The notes beneath the pieces are model-generated. The model was not told the origin of the DNA. It was given only the letters and a program-made list of their open reading frames with translations, and did no database searches. The position numbers were made by a program, and so were the translations under genes. Source: Sphingobacteriales bacterium (GTDB taxonomy: Bacteria > Bacteroidota > Bacteroidia > Chitinophagales > Chitinophagaceae). Taken from it: 64,000 nucleotides of DNA. Position 1 is the stretch's first letter; every line of letters starts with the position of its first letter. Of the stretch, positions 53,333 through 62,870 are shown piece by piece. Location of the stretch: contig JAIXSZ010000050.1 in NCBI GenBank assembly GCA_027484425.1, forward strand, positions 39,344 through 103,343, in the 5' to 3' direction.

Positions 53333-54670
53333 ATGAAACCTATTCTGCTTGTATTTGTATGCTTGTTGTCTCTGAGTGTGAAATCTCAAATAATCACCAC
53401 ATTTGCTGGTAATGGTACCAGCAGTGGGGTAGTAGGTGATGGTGGGCCTGCTACAAATGCCTCAATAAATGGTCCAAATGGTGGTGCTTTCGATAAATTC
53501 GGCAATTATTACGTGGCTGATGTATTGGGACATAAAGTTAGAAGGGTCAGTCCTTTAGGTATAATTGAAACTATTGCTGGTACCGGAGTTTCAGGGTATA
53601 ACGGGGACGGTATTCCTGCTACCTCTGCTTTGTTAAGTAATCCTACTGCAATAGCAATAGATGCAGCGGGGAATATATATATTGATGATTTAAATAACTA
53701 CAGAGTTAGGAAAATTATCTATAGTTCTGGCGTAATTACAACAATTACTGGAACAGGAGTGAGTGGATATAATGGTGATAACATATCAGCTACTTCAGCA
53801 AATTTGGGAGGAATTCAAGATATATGCATTGATGTTATTGGTAATTTATATATTGCTGATCAGGTTAATTTTAGAGTCAGAAAGATAGATACAGCAGGTG
53901 TTATATCGACTGTTGCAGGAAATGGAACATTAAGTGCAACAGGTACCGGTGATGGTGGTTTTGCAACTAATGCTACATTTAATTGGATAGCAGGATTATC
54001 TATTGATAATGATGGTAATTTATACATAGCTGATATGAATTCAGCAAAAGTGAGGAAAGTTGACACGTCAGGAATAATTTCTACAATAGCTGGAAATGGT
54101 TCTTTTACATACACAGTTGATGGTATTCCTGCAACTAACGCTCAAATTAATCCAGTTAGACTCACATTCGATAGGGCGAAAAATTTAGTTATTGCAGATA
54201 AATACAACAGTAGGATACTGAGGATAGACGATGATGGAATTATACATACTATTGCTGGTAATGGAGTGAGTGGTTATAGTGGTGATGGAGGACCTGCAAC
54301 GGCAGCATCTATTAACTATCCAGCTGGTTTGGTGTACGACACATGCGGTAATTTATACATTGCAGAGTCTGCAAACAGGCGTGTAAGAAAGGTGTCTTTT
54401 AATCCTAGTTGTCTTCCCTTGGGCGTGCAAGAGATGAGTACAAATTATGTGGGGGAGGTGTTGCTTTACCCCAACCCTGCCATTGGCGAAATTACTGTAG
54501 AAGGTAGTGGTGTTACCAAAGTGGCTTTGTGCAATGTATTGGGGCAATTAGTGTATGAACAGGCGTATAAAAAGGCGAATAAAGTAACGGTGGATATAAC
54601 CCACCATCCCCCAGGAGTGTATATGGTGCGTGTAAATGATGTATGGGTGGGTAAGGTGGTGAAGGAGTAA
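53333..54670 (+). CDS. Secreted NHL-repeat protein with T9SS sorting domain
   Basis: The 445-residue protein has signal peptide LLVFVCLLSLSVKSQ. Six NHL-type beta-propeller repeats follow (ITTFAGNGTSSGVVGDGGPA, IETIAGTGVSGYNGDGIPAT, VRKVDTSGIISTIAGNG and so on). The type A sorting domain is VLLYPNPAIGEITVEG ... GVYMVRVNDVWVGKVVKE. The repeats predict a six-bladed propeller on the cell surface that binds protein or polysaccharide. The repeats also show at DNA level (GCTGGTAATGGA variants). Confidence 0.9.
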   Translation: MKPILLVFVCLLSLSVKSQIITTFAGNGTSSGVVGDGGPATNASINGPNGGAFDKFGNYYVADVLGHKVRRVSPLGIIETIAGTGVSGYNGDGIPATSALLSNPTAIAIDAAGNIYIDDLNNYRVRKIIYSSGVITTITGTGVSGYNGDNISATSANLGGIQDICIDVIGNLYIADQVNFRVRKIDTAGVISTVAGNGTLSATGTGDGGFATNATFNWIAGLSIDNDGNLYIADMNSAKVRKVDTSGIISTIAGNGSFTYTVDGIPATNAQINPVRLTFDRAKNLVIADKYNSRILRIDDDGIIHTIAGNGVSGYSGDGGPATAASINYPAGLVYDTCGNLYIAESANRRVRKVSFNPSCLPLGVQEMSTNYVGEVLLYPNPAIGEITVEGSGVTKVALCNVLGQLVYEQAYKKANKVTVDITHHPPGVYMVRVNDVWVGKVVKE

Positions 54671-54785
54671 TGGCAAATGCTACATGCAGGGCTAAGTGCG
54701 TTTGCCGCTGATGTGTTTTGTTTGTGTACCCGCGGTTATTCGGTGATAGTGCTAGGTGGGTAGTAAAATATATTATGGCACAAAA

Positions 54786-54834
54786 AGAAAGTGGCTGCTC
54801 AGGAAATATAGATTTCAGAGGCAGCCACTTTTGT
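54786..54834. terminator. Bidirectional terminator between the NHL gene and paaC
   Basis: GTGGCTGC (54791-54798) pairs with GCAGCCAC (54821-54828), with a second inner stem CTCAGGAAAT/ATTTCAGAG. A-rich to the left and T-rich to the right, it can end both transcripts. Confidence 0.85.
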
Positions 54835-54854
54835 GTGTATATCAATGTAGTTTT

Positions 54855-55670
54855 TTACCACTCCATGCCTGGGTAGGTACGCTGCATGTGTTGCATTTCT
54901 GCCAGTATGTAGCCCAGGTGCTCAGTATGGCGGCCTTCCTTGCCTCCTTGTTGCATCCAGCTACCAGCGGGTGGCATGCTTAGTGTGGCTTCTTGCAGTA
55001 TCTCTGCTATCCTAGCCGTCCATAGGGGCAGTATCTCTGCCAGATTCACCCCTACGCCAGTACTTGCAGCTTCATTGTCTGCATCATTCATCACAAACTG
55101 CTCTCCGGTATACTGCCACAGTTCATTTATAGCTTGTTGCATACGGTTGTGGCTTTCGTCGGTGCCATCGCCCAGCCTCACTACCCATTCGCTGCTCCAG
55201 CGCAGGTGGTAGGTTACTTCTTTCAGGGATTTTTCGGCTATAGCAGCCAGTGTGCTATCACTGCTGTTTTTGAGGTGGGTGAAGAAATAGTAATTGAACG
55301 TGTCATAATAGAACGCACGAGCTACCGTAAATGCCCAGTCTATATTGGGTTGTTCTAGCAGCAGCAGGTTTCTGTAGTCCCAGCCATCGCGCAGATAGGC
55401 TATGTCGTCTTCTGTTAGTTCTTTGCCAGCTTCAGTAAGTTGCTGAATGGCCACAGACGAAAAGCTGTTTTTCTTTTCTTCGGCAGTTGCGGCATTGTAT
55501 TGCGCAGCCGCATATTGGCACAGGCTGCGAGCACGCCCCAGATGGTCTAGTGCAGTATTGGTGAGGGCTATATCTTGTTCCAGTATGGGGCCATGGCCAC
55601 ACCACTCACTCAGTCTGTGACCTATAATCAATGCGTCGTCGGCAAGACGGAGCGTATAAGCTAAGTTCAT
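54855..55670 (-). CDS. paaC: Phenylacetyl-CoA epoxidase subunit PaaC
   Basis: The 271-residue ferritin-like subunit has the PaaC pattern: LADDALIIGHRLSEWCGHGP, IALTNTALDHLGRARSLCQY, and LKEVTYHLRWSSEWVVRLGD. PaaC is the structural partner that lacks the di-iron ligands and stabilises PaaA. It is last in the paaA-paaB-paaC order. A terminator follows immediately, so paaD and paaE are not in this operon. Confidence 0.93.
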   Translation of the reverse strand: MNLAYTLRLADDALIIGHRLSEWCGHGPILEQDIALTNTALDHLGRARSLCQYAAAQYNAATAEEKKNSFSSVAIQQLTEAGKELTEDDIAYLRDGWDYRNLLLLEQPNIDWAFTVARAFYYDTFNYYFFTHLKNSSDSTLAAIAEKSLKEVTYHLRWSSEWVVRLGDGTDESHNRMQQAINELWQYTGEQFVMNDADNEAASTGVGVNLAEILPLWTARIAEILQEATLSMPPAGSWMQQGGKEGRHTEHLGYILAEMQHMQRTYPGMEW

Positions 55671-55686
55671 TATTGTAGTATTTATA

Positions 55687-55730
55687 GTAAACAGTGTGCC
55701 TCACCGGGTAAGACGAGGCACACTGTTTAC
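55687..55730. repeat. Perfect 16-bp hairpin between paaB and paaC
   Basis: GTAAACAGTGTGCCTC (55687-55702) and GAGGCACACTGTTTAC (55715-55730) are exact reverse complements with a 12-base loop. In the paa transcript it lies between paaB and paaC with no U tract after the stem, so it could be an mRNA processing or stabilising hairpin, or a weak attenuator, rather than a full terminator. Confidence 0.9.
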
Positions 55731-55763
55731 ATCAATTCATTATTGTACGGATACCGCTGGGTA

Positions 55764-56072
55764 TTACATATACTTCACTTCGTCGGGCAGATTGTAAAAC
55801 GTAGGATGGCGGTATATTTTATCACTTGCGGGGTCGTACATAGAGTCGGCTTCGCCAGGGTCTGATGCCTGTATGTGCTTACTCTCTACCACCCATATGC
55901 TTACACCTTCCATGCGGCGGGTGTATACATCGCGTGCGTTTTCTATAGCCATTTGTGCATCTGCAGCATGCAGGCTACCTGCGTGTTTGTGGTCCAGACC
56001 CGCCTTGCTGCGTATGAATACTTCCCACAGAGGCCATTCGTTTTTACTATTATTCAGTTTGTCGTTGGTCAT
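55764..56072 (-). CDS. paaB: Phenylacetyl-CoA epoxidase subunit PaaB
   Basis: The 102-residue protein has the compact PaaB fold: WPLWEVFIRSKAGLDHKHAG, GSLHAADAQMAIENARDVYT, RRMEGVSIWVVES. PaaB bridges two PaaAC units of the epoxidase. Forty-four bases separate it from paaA and 93 from paaC; the latter gap contains the 16-bp hairpin. Confidence 0.93.
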   Translation of the reverse strand: MTNDKLNNSKNEWPLWEVFIRSKAGLDHKHAGSLHAADAQMAIENARDVYTRRMEGVSIWVVESKHIQASDPGEADSMYDPASDKIYRHPTFYNLPDEVKYM

Positions 56073-56116
56073 TATTGGTATTGCTGGTTATTGTATTCTT
56101 TTTTTCACAGAAGCGC

Positions 56117-57067
56117 TTATGCAGCTTTTACTTCGCTCTGGCGTGCTTTGCGTTTTTCGGCATGTGCCATAGCAGCATCGCGCACCCATTTGCCTTCATC
56201 CCATGCTTTGCGGCGAGCTTCTATGCGTTGTTTGTTGCACGGACCATTACCTTTCACCACATTATAAAACTCCGACCAGTTTATTTTCCCGAAGTCATAG
56301 TGTCCACGCTCTTCATTCCACTTTATGTCTTTGTCGGGCATTTCCAGACCCAGAACACGTGCCTGCTCCACCGTAACATCTACAAACTTCTGGCGCAGTT
56401 CATCATTCGTGAAACGCTTAATGCGCCAGCGTACACTCTGCTCTGTGTTGGGGCTTTCAGCATCTGGCGGTCCAAACATCATAAGCGATGGCCACCACCA
56501 GCGGTTGAATGCATCCTGAGCCAGTTTGCGCTGTATTTCTGTGCCTTTAGACAGGGTAAGCATTATCTCAAACCCTTGGCGCTGATGGAAGCTTTCTTCC
56601 TTACACACACGCACCATGGCACGGGCATAAGGTCCGTAAGAAGTGCGGCATAGTGGCACCTGGTTCATAATAGCAGCACCATCTACCAGCCAGCCTATAG
56701 CACCCATATCTGCCCAGGTAAGGGTAGGGTAGTTGAATATGGAAGAATATTTGGCCTTGCCCGTATGTAGTTGGTTATACATTTCATCTCTGCTGATGCC
56801 CAGTGTTTCTGCGGCACTGTAGAGGTATAAGCCATGTCCGGCTTCGTCTTGCACCTTGGCAAGCAATACTGCCTTTCGGCGTAGCGATGGGGCTCTGGTT
56901 ATCCAGTTGCCCTCCGGCAGCATACCTATTATTTCGCTGTGTGCGTGTTGTGATATCTGCCTGATAAGCGTTTTCCGGTAATCATCCGGCATCCAATCCT
57001 TCGGCTCTATCGTCACGTCTCTGTCTATCAGGCTATCAAAATGTTCCTGAAATGAATGTACACTCAT
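56117..57067 (-). CDS. paaA: Phenylacetyl-CoA epoxidase catalytic subunit PaaA
   Basis: The 316-residue enzyme, from [14 protein letters not shown], carries the di-iron centre that inserts oxygen into the phenyl ring of phenylacetyl-CoA. Iron-ligand motifs are [12 protein letters not shown] and [13 protein letters not shown]. It closely follows the PaaA pattern ([20 protein letters not shown]). The -7 element at 57089-57096 supports 57067 over the earlier start at 57085. First gene of paaABC. Confidence 0.95.
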   Translation of the reverse strand: MSVHSFQEHFDSLIDRDVTIEPKDWMPDDYRKTLIRQISQHAHSEIIGMLPEGNWITRAPSLRRKAVLLAKVQDEAGHGLYLYSAAETLGISRDEMYNQLHTGKAKYSSIFNYPTLTWADMGAIGWLVDGAAIMNQVPLCRTSYGPYARAMVRVCKEESFHQRQGFEIMLTLSKGTEIQRKLAQDAFNRWWWPSLMMFGPPDAESPNTEQSVRWRIKRFTNDELRQKFVDVTVEQARVLGLEMPDKDIKWNEERGHYDFGKINWSEFYNVVKGNGPCNKQRIEARRKAWDEGKWVRDAAMAHAEKRKARQSEVKAA

Positions 57068-57088
57068 CTGTATTATGATTTTCAACTA

Positions 57089-57096
57089 CAAATATA
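57089..57096 (-). promoter_or_regulatory. Candidate -7 element for paaABC
   Basis: The minus strand reads TATATTTG (TAnnTTTG), 22 bases before the ATG of paaA. No TTG at the usual -33 position was found. Confidence 0.45.
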
Positions 57097-57273
57097 AGGT
57101 AAATGCAGTATCGGTGGTACTGTATTAACAGTGTTATAAGTTGTAGCTATTGTGTTATTTGTAAATAATTATTGTGTTTTCAGGTTGCAGATAGTGGTTT
57201 AAAATGTAGTGCCACAATGGGGTCTGCTACAGCACACCGATAATTGTACGATATTTGTAACTCACATACCCTC

Positions 57274-58590
57274 ATGATAAGCGTACTAATAGTAGAAGAT
57301 GATATAACCTTTAGCCAACTTTTGGAGCAATTTCTCCTCAGGCATGGCTATGACGTTACTGTAGCCCACAATGTAAAGACAGGCAAGGCTAGCTTGCTCA
57401 CCAAAAAATTTGATTTGGCATTGCTAGACTATAGGCTGCCCGATGGGCTAGGTATGGATTTGCTGACTATACTGCACAGCAACTACAAACATACCGCACC
57501 TATCATCATGACTAGTTTTCATGATGTGCGTATAGCTGTCAAAACCATTCGCTCTGGTGCATACGACTACATTACCAAGCCTGTAAACCATGACGAGCTG
57601 CTGCTGATAATACAAGAAGCACTCAGCAAAAAAGATGCGATGACAGCACCTGTTGTCAAAGCCCCTAAGTTTATAGAGGGTACCAGCGTGGTATCGCAGC
57701 AGCTACATGAGTATATAAAGCTGGTAGCACCTACCGATTTTTCGGTCATCATACAGGGCGACAGTGGCACCGGTAAGGAACTGGCAGCTAGGAGCATTCA
57801 TAACTTCAGTAAGCGGAGCAGCAAGGCATTTGTGGCACTAGACTGTGGTGCCCTTTCAGCTGACCTTGCAGGTAGTGAGCTGTTTGGACATGTAAAAGGT
57901 GCTTTTACCGGAGCCTTGCAGCAAAAGGTGGGTCAGTTTGAGGCAGCTGATGGAGGTACTATATTTTTGGATGAGGTAGGTAACCTGAGCTACGAGATAC
58001 AGGTGAAACTGCTAAGGGCACTACAGGAGCGGGTGATACAACCCGTTGGCAGTAACAAGCAGATAAACATAGATGTACGCATTATAGCTGCAACTAACGA
58101 AAATTTGCTCAATGCTGTAAAAAACGGAAAATTCAGAGATGACCTTTATCACCGGCTCAATGAGTTTAAGATTCAGGTTCCTTCGCTACATGAGCGACGG
58201 GAAGACATCATGTTGTTTGTAGACTACTTCATAAAACAAACCAATGCTGAGTTAGGCAAAAAGATAAGAGGAATTTCTAAGGATGTGGAGTTGTTGTTTA
58301 TGAGGTATGACTGGCCGGGCAATCTGCGTGAGTTGAGAAACATTGTAAAACGTGCTGTGCTGCTTACTACCACCGACGAAATATCTGTTGCTGCCCTCCC
58401 CAATGAGATGCTACTAGCTGTGCAGCGCGAGATGATGCAGCCACCCGCTATGCAAAGCACAAATAGTGAAAGAGATTTAATAATTAATGCGCTGGAAGAG
58501 ACCCAATACAACAAATCTAAAGCCGCAAAGCTGCTGAATATAGATAGGACAACACTTTACTATAAAATGTCGAAGTATAATATAGGATAG
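57274..58590 (+). CDS. Sigma-54-dependent response regulator (NtrC/AtoC/HydG family)
   Basis: The 438-residue regulator from MISVLIVEDDITFSQ has three parts. The receiver has Asp in LALLDYRLPDG. The AAA+ sigma-54 activation domain has Walker A GDSGTGKE, GAFTGA loop (HVKGAFTGALQQ), Walker B GGTIFLDEVGN and RIIAATNENL. The Fis-type HTH is LEETQYNKSKAAKLLNIDR-TTLYYKM. It should activate RpoN-dependent promoters; target and kinase are unknown. It is divergent from paaA, but the two need not be related. An earlier TTG start at 57244 adds ten residues before MISVL and is not favoured. Confidence 0.95.
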   Translation: MISVLIVEDDITFSQLLEQFLLRHGYDVTVAHNVKTGKASLLTKKFDLALLDYRLPDGLGMDLLTILHSNYKHTAPIIMTSFHDVRIAVKTIRSGAYDYITKPVNHDELLLIIQEALSKKDAMTAPVVKAPKFIEGTSVVSQQLHEYIKLVAPTDFSVIIQGDSGTGKELAARSIHNFSKRSSKAFVALDCGALSADLAGSELFGHVKGAFTGALQQKVGQFEAADGGTIFLDEVGNLSYEIQVKLLRALQERVIQPVGSNKQINIDVRIIAATNENLLNAVKNGKFRDDLYHRLNEFKIQVPSLHERREDIMLFVDYFIKQTNAELGKKIRGISKDVELLFMRYDWPGNLRELRNIVKRAVLLTTTDEISVAALPNEMLLAVQREMMQPPAMQSTNSERDLIINALEETQYNKSKAAKLLNIDRTTLYYKMSKYNIG

Positions 58591-58591
58591 T

Positions 58592-58632
58592 AAAGCGATA
58601 GCAATAAACATTGCTTATTGCTATCGCTTTTA
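58592..58632. terminator. Bidirectional terminator
   Basis: AAAGCGATAGCAAT (58592-58605) pairs with ATTGCTATCGCTTT (58617-58630) around an 11-base loop; T-rich and A-rich flanks serve both converging genes (regulator and MMPL exporter). Confidence 0.95.
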
Positions 58633-58638
58633 TGTTTG

Positions 58639-61017
58639 TTAGTCGTTTAGTTTTATAACGTCATTATCATCTTCGCCCATCAGGAATGTTGCGGCATCGT
58701 TTTTCTTTTCTATTACTTTATCCATCCACAACAGTAATGCGGGCAGCAAAGTAAGGTTAGTAACCATAGCCAGCAGCAGTGTAATAGAGGTGAGGTAACC
58801 TAAGGATTTGGTGCCGTCAAACTCCGATAACATAAATACGCCAAAACCAGCTATCAGAATCAGCGAAGTGTAAATTATACTTAGCCCAGTGTCGTGTATG
58901 GTGCGGTGTACCGTATCGGCTATGCTATCGTCGTGGCGGGCAAGTTCTTGTTTGAAATTGACCAGAAAACGAATAGTAACATCGATAGTAATACCTAGTG
59001 CCACACTGAACACGAGTACAGTAGAAGGCTTGATGCGAATGCCCACCCAGCCCATAAGCCCTGCTGTAATAAGAAGCGGTACAATATTGACTATGATAGA
59101 GATAAGCAAAATGCGCCAAGACCTGAACAATGCTACCATACAACCAAATATGATGAGGAAGGCAAGAATAAGGCTATCTCTAAGGCTATCTACTATAAAC
59201 TTGCTACCCTCCAAAAAGGTGATGCTGGTGCCGGTAAAGGTGATCTGATACTTAGTGCTGTCGAATATCTGGTACACTTTAGGGCGAATAGAATTGAGCA
59301 AAGCAGGTAGCTTACGCGAGCCCACATCTGCCATACCTACGCTGATACGTGCCTTTTGTTTGTTACTGTCTATAAACGACAACAGCAGTTTGCTGAAAAG
59401 GCTGTTTTTAGTAGTATCGTTTTTGGCAGATAAATAGGGTTGAAGGAATGCTGCTCCAAAATCGCCAGGTACTGCAAAATAGGAGGTATCGCCACCAAAA
59501 TATTGCTGTGAAGCAAACTTAACTCCGTTAGTAATAGACAAGGGTTTACCAATCTCAGGGTAAGTCTCAAGCACAGCACATAATTCATCCATCTTGCGTA
59601 TTACCCCCAGACCTGATATTACACCTCGCTTTTTGCGTGTATCAATCACTATCTCTAATGGCATTACACCTTTAAAGTTCTTTTCAAAAAACTTTAGGTC
59701 AACAGATACTTTGTCTTCTTTAGGTAGGTCATCTACTATATGAGCATCATTGCGAAGTTTTGTAAGGCCCCATACCGACAATGCACATACTAAGATGGTG
59801 AAACCGTAAATGGTCATTCTGTGCTCAAACACCCAATTGGTGATACGGGTAAGCAGTTTGTTTACCCAACCACTTTCCAGATAGCTAGTGTGTTTTACAT
59901 TCGGTGGTGGTAGGAAACTGAAAAAAGCAGGTATAAACACCAGTGATATAAAAAATAGTGCTATAATATTGATGCCAGCTACTAGCCCGAATTCCTTGAG
60001 CAATACACTCTTTGTAAAAAAGAACACGCCAAACCCTATAGCAGCAGTAAGATTGGTGAAGAACGTAACAATGCCCATACGATCCACCATTCGCAGCAGC
60101 GACTTCATCTTGTTGGGGTTGCGGTGATACTCGTAGTGGTATCTATTGAGTAGGTATACGCAATTGGGTATGCCTATTACTACTACGAGTGGTGGAATGA
60201 GTGCTGTAAGGAGCGTAATTTTGTAACCCAACAATACTATCGTGCCCACTGACCATATCACACCTATAGCTACTACCATCATAGATGCTAGCACAGCTAC
60301 CAGCGAGCGGAAGAATATTACCAGAATAACAGCTGTAAGTACAAAGGAAAGAATTAGAAATAGTTTCATCTCTGCCTGTACCTTCATTGCCATTTGTGTG
60401 CGTATGAGCGGAAGGCCGGAGTAATGAATTTCTGTTTTGTGTTTTTCACCAAATGCATTCCCAAGATCTACTATGGCATTGATCACCCCCGCTCTGTCTT
60501 TGGAGTTTAGTACCACTTTATCTATACGCACTGCCATCATGTAGGCTTTGGTATAGGGGTTATACAAGAACCCTTTATAAACTGGTAGATTTTCAAATGT
60601 TTGTCTGATGCTGTCTACGTTGTTGTAAGGTGGATTGCCAGCAATGGGCATCACCTTGAGTTTTGATGTAACAGTATCTTTTATAAGGGTAATTGCTCCA
60701 GGAACACTAAGGACATTTTCTACAGCCTTTACTTTGGCAATATCTTTCGCTAGTATGGCGTAGTCGTTAAAAAACTCAGTTGAAAAGAATCTGTCTGTCT
60801 GCACACCTATTACCATCAGGTTGCCATCTTCACCAAATTGTTTTCTGAAATTCTGATATTCTATATACTTCGGGTTATCAGTAGGCACAGCACTCGTGAA
60901 CTCGTAACTGAGTTTCACCTGAGCTGCAAAATAGCCCATTATACCAGTTGCAGTGAGTAATATAACAAGCAGGGCAATCCGGTATTTTATAATAAACGCG
61001 GCTGTATTATGCCACAT
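58639..61017 (-). CDS. RND-superfamily (MMPL/HpnN-like) transporter
   Basis: The 792-residue transporter has the RND two-half layout: one helix near each half start (ALLVILLTATGIMGYFAAQ; TIYGFTILVCALSVWGL), large periplasmic loops of about 170-200 residues and helix clusters (LFLILSFVLTAVILVIFFRS; LILAFLIIFGCMVALFRSW). Motifs typical of the MMPL branch include VIGIPNCVYLLNRY and SVALGITIDVTIRF. Related proteins move lipids such as hopanoids; the substrate is unknown. It lacks adaptor and outer-membrane partner genes nearby. Confidence 0.92.
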   Translation of the reverse strand: MWHNTAAFIIKYRIALLVILLTATGIMGYFAAQVKLSYEFTSAVPTDNPKYIEYQNFRKQFGEDGNLMVIGVQTDRFFSTEFFNDYAILAKDIAKVKAVENVLSVPGAITLIKDTVTSKLKVMPIAGNPPYNNVDSIRQTFENLPVYKGFLYNPYTKAYMMAVRIDKVVLNSKDRAGVINAIVDLGNAFGEKHKTEIHYSGLPLIRTQMAMKVQAEMKLFLILSFVLTAVILVIFFRSLVAVLASMMVVAIGVIWSVGTIVLLGYKITLLTALIPPLVVVIGIPNCVYLLNRYHYEYHRNPNKMKSLLRMVDRMGIVTFFTNLTAAIGFGVFFFTKSVLLKEFGLVAGINIIALFFISLVFIPAFFSFLPPPNVKHTSYLESGWVNKLLTRITNWVFEHRMTIYGFTILVCALSVWGLTKLRNDAHIVDDLPKEDKVSVDLKFFEKNFKGVMPLEIVIDTRKKRGVISGLGVIRKMDELCAVLETYPEIGKPLSITNGVKFASQQYFGGDTSYFAVPGDFGAAFLQPYLSAKNDTTKNSLFSKLLLSFIDSNKQKARISVGMADVGSRKLPALLNSIRPKVYQIFDSTKYQITFTGTSITFLEGSKFIVDSLRDSLILAFLIIFGCMVALFRSWRILLISIIVNIVPLLITAGLMGWVGIRIKPSTVLVFSVALGITIDVTIRFLVNFKQELARHDDSIADTVHRTIHDTGLSIIYTSLILIAGFGVFMLSEFDGTKSLGYLTSITLLLAMVTNLTLLPALLLWMDKVIEKKNDAATFLMGEDDNDVIKLND

Positions 61018-61443
61018 GAGGGGAAAATATTATGGTTAGAAAAAGCTCAAAAATAGTGAAATAGGCGGGTATTAACGACTTTTTAGGAATAACAATATAT
61101 CATTATCGAAGAACGATATGTTAAACAGTGCTTTGTACCTTACTATTTATTGTATTATGTGCGTTTTAAATCTATTATGTTCAATTTTGGTAGCTATTTT
61201 GCTCACCTGAACACTAATTTACCGCATTCTAGATAGGATTACTTATTTACCTGTCACTGATTACGTCAAATGGTTCCCATCGGTAAAGTGGGAAGTCAAA
61301 TTGTGTAGTTATCAGTACGCCGAATAGCGATGTGTATTGACACAACAATTTTTGGCTGAAATTTGTATTTTCCCAAAATTTATTACTATCATTGTATGGT
61401 TTTTCTGTTTGTACCTTAAATAAATCAAATTAAATTGCCTTTT
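61018..61443. other. Gene-free interval
   Basis: This AT-rich stretch of 426 bases between two divergent genes has no protein-like frame, repeat or strong hairpin that I can see. It is a long leader for the T9SS gene. Confidence 0.5.
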
Positions 61444-62736
61444 ATGAACAAAATGAAGCTACTCTTAACACTTGCAATACCTGTAGTAGTACTTTCGCAG
61501 GACGCTCAGGCTCAATCTACTAGACTGACAGCACAAGCGCACTGGACGCACAATGGTGCAGAATTCAAACGTTTCGATTCTACCGCATACAATTATCTTT
61601 CTACTTCTAGAGGCGGTGATCTGAAGAGCCTTCTTAGGTTTGATGAGGCTAACAACTGGAGTTTTACAGCAGGAGATACACAGAATAACAACATGAGAAC
61701 ATTGCAGGAGTTTGATGCCAGCAATAATCTTACAACTAAGGTAACACAGGAATGGGATGGTTTATTCACTTTGTCTTGGGTAAACAAATTCAAATACATT
61801 TACACCTACAATAGCAGCAATAAAAAAGCTAGCATGGTTACCCAGCATTGGGATGGTACTTCTGCTTGGATTACCGATTCACGTAATGCTTATAGCTACA
61901 ATTCTGCTAACCAGTTATACCAAGATCAGTTTCAATTGTGGGATGGTATAGCTAGTTACGTGCCAAGTAGCCAAACTTTGTATTATTATGATATTGCTGG
62001 AAATGTTATCAACGAAACTAAATCAAACTTCGTTGCTTCTTCACCAGTTTTCACTGATCAAACTAACTATACTTACAATTCAGCTAATAAAATGTTGACC
62101 GCTGCTCACAGTACTTGGGACGGTGCAGCATGGGACAACACAGAATTGTTTACGTATACTTACGATTCTTCTAACAACCAAACTACTAAGCTTCACCAGA
62201 ATTATGATGGTACAGCTTATGTGAATGACATGCTGAGCTTATACAGCAATTTCACAAGTGGCAATCCACAGACAGAAATAGCTCAGACTTGGGATACTAC
62301 TGGTAGTGGTTCTTGGGCAGATAAGTACAAATATGCTTATACTTACAACAGCAACAGACAGTTGACTTCTTCTACTCGTCAGTCTAACGACATCAGCATT
62401 GGTTGGACTTTTGCTTTTGGGGATACTAAAGCTAACTATTACTATGGTTCTTTTGTAAACTCTGTTAAGAATGTAAGCAACGCAGGCGGTACTGCTACAC
62501 TTTATCCTGTTCCTTCTCAGGGTACTTTGAACATCAGCATCAACTGGACTAAAGCTCAATCTTCTACTGTTACTATCATGGATCTTCAGGGTCGTGTAGT
62601 GAAAACTGTTAGTGTTCCTACAGCTACACAGCACACTGCTACAGTTTCTGTAGCTGATATGGCTAACGGTACTTACATGGTAAACATCAACGGTACTAAC
62701 GGTTCTATCGTTAAACAAATAGTTGTTGCAAACTAA
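61444..62736 (+). CDS. Secreted repeat protein with T9SS sorting domain
   Basis: The protein of about 430 residues has signal peptide MKLLLTLAIPVVVLSQDAQA (Q follows). About seven imperfect repeats of 40-45 residues follow, each with a YxYNSxN part and a WDG part (KYIYTYNSSNKKASMVTQHW, YTYDSSNNQTTKLHQNYDGT), resembling YD/RHS-like beta repeats. The C terminus is a sorting domain (ATLYPVPSQGTLNIS, IMDLQGRVVKTV, GTYMVNINGT). Codons end in T far more often than in neighbouring genes, suggesting high expression. The start is uncertain between 61444 and 61453. A terminator follows. Confidence 0.88.
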   Translation: MNKMKLLLTLAIPVVVLSQDAQAQSTRLTAQAHWTHNGAEFKRFDSTAYNYLSTSRGGDLKSLLRFDEANNWSFTAGDTQNNNMRTLQEFDASNNLTTKVTQEWDGLFTLSWVNKFKYIYTYNSSNKKASMVTQHWDGTSAWITDSRNAYSYNSANQLYQDQFQLWDGIASYVPSSQTLYYYDIAGNVINETKSNFVASSPVFTDQTNYTYNSANKMLTAAHSTWDGAAWDNTELFTYTYDSSNNQTTKLHQNYDGTAYVNDMLSLYSNFTSGNPQTEIAQTWDTTGSGSWADKYKYAYTYNSNRQLTSSTRQSNDISIGWTFAFGDTKANYYYGSFVNSVKNVSNAGGTATLYPVPSQGTLNISINWTKAQSSTVTIMDLQGRVVKTVSVPTATQHTATVSVADMANGTYMVNINGTNGSIVKQIVVAN

Positions 62737-62762
62737 TTCTTAGATTTCAACATTAATTTTTT

Positions 62763-62806
62763 AAAGAGGTCTCACTGGTGCATTCCAGATGAGACCTCTC
62801 TCTTTT
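62763..62806 (+). terminator. Rho-independent terminator
   Basis: AGAGGTCTCA (62765-62774) pairs with TGAGACCTCT (62790-62799), with an inner TGG/CCA pair and TCTCTTTTG after the stem. Confidence 0.9.
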
Positions 62807-62870
62807 GTATAGAACTTTATTTCCTTGTACCTTCATGAAGAGGATGATACATTTATTTACATTTTAAAAG

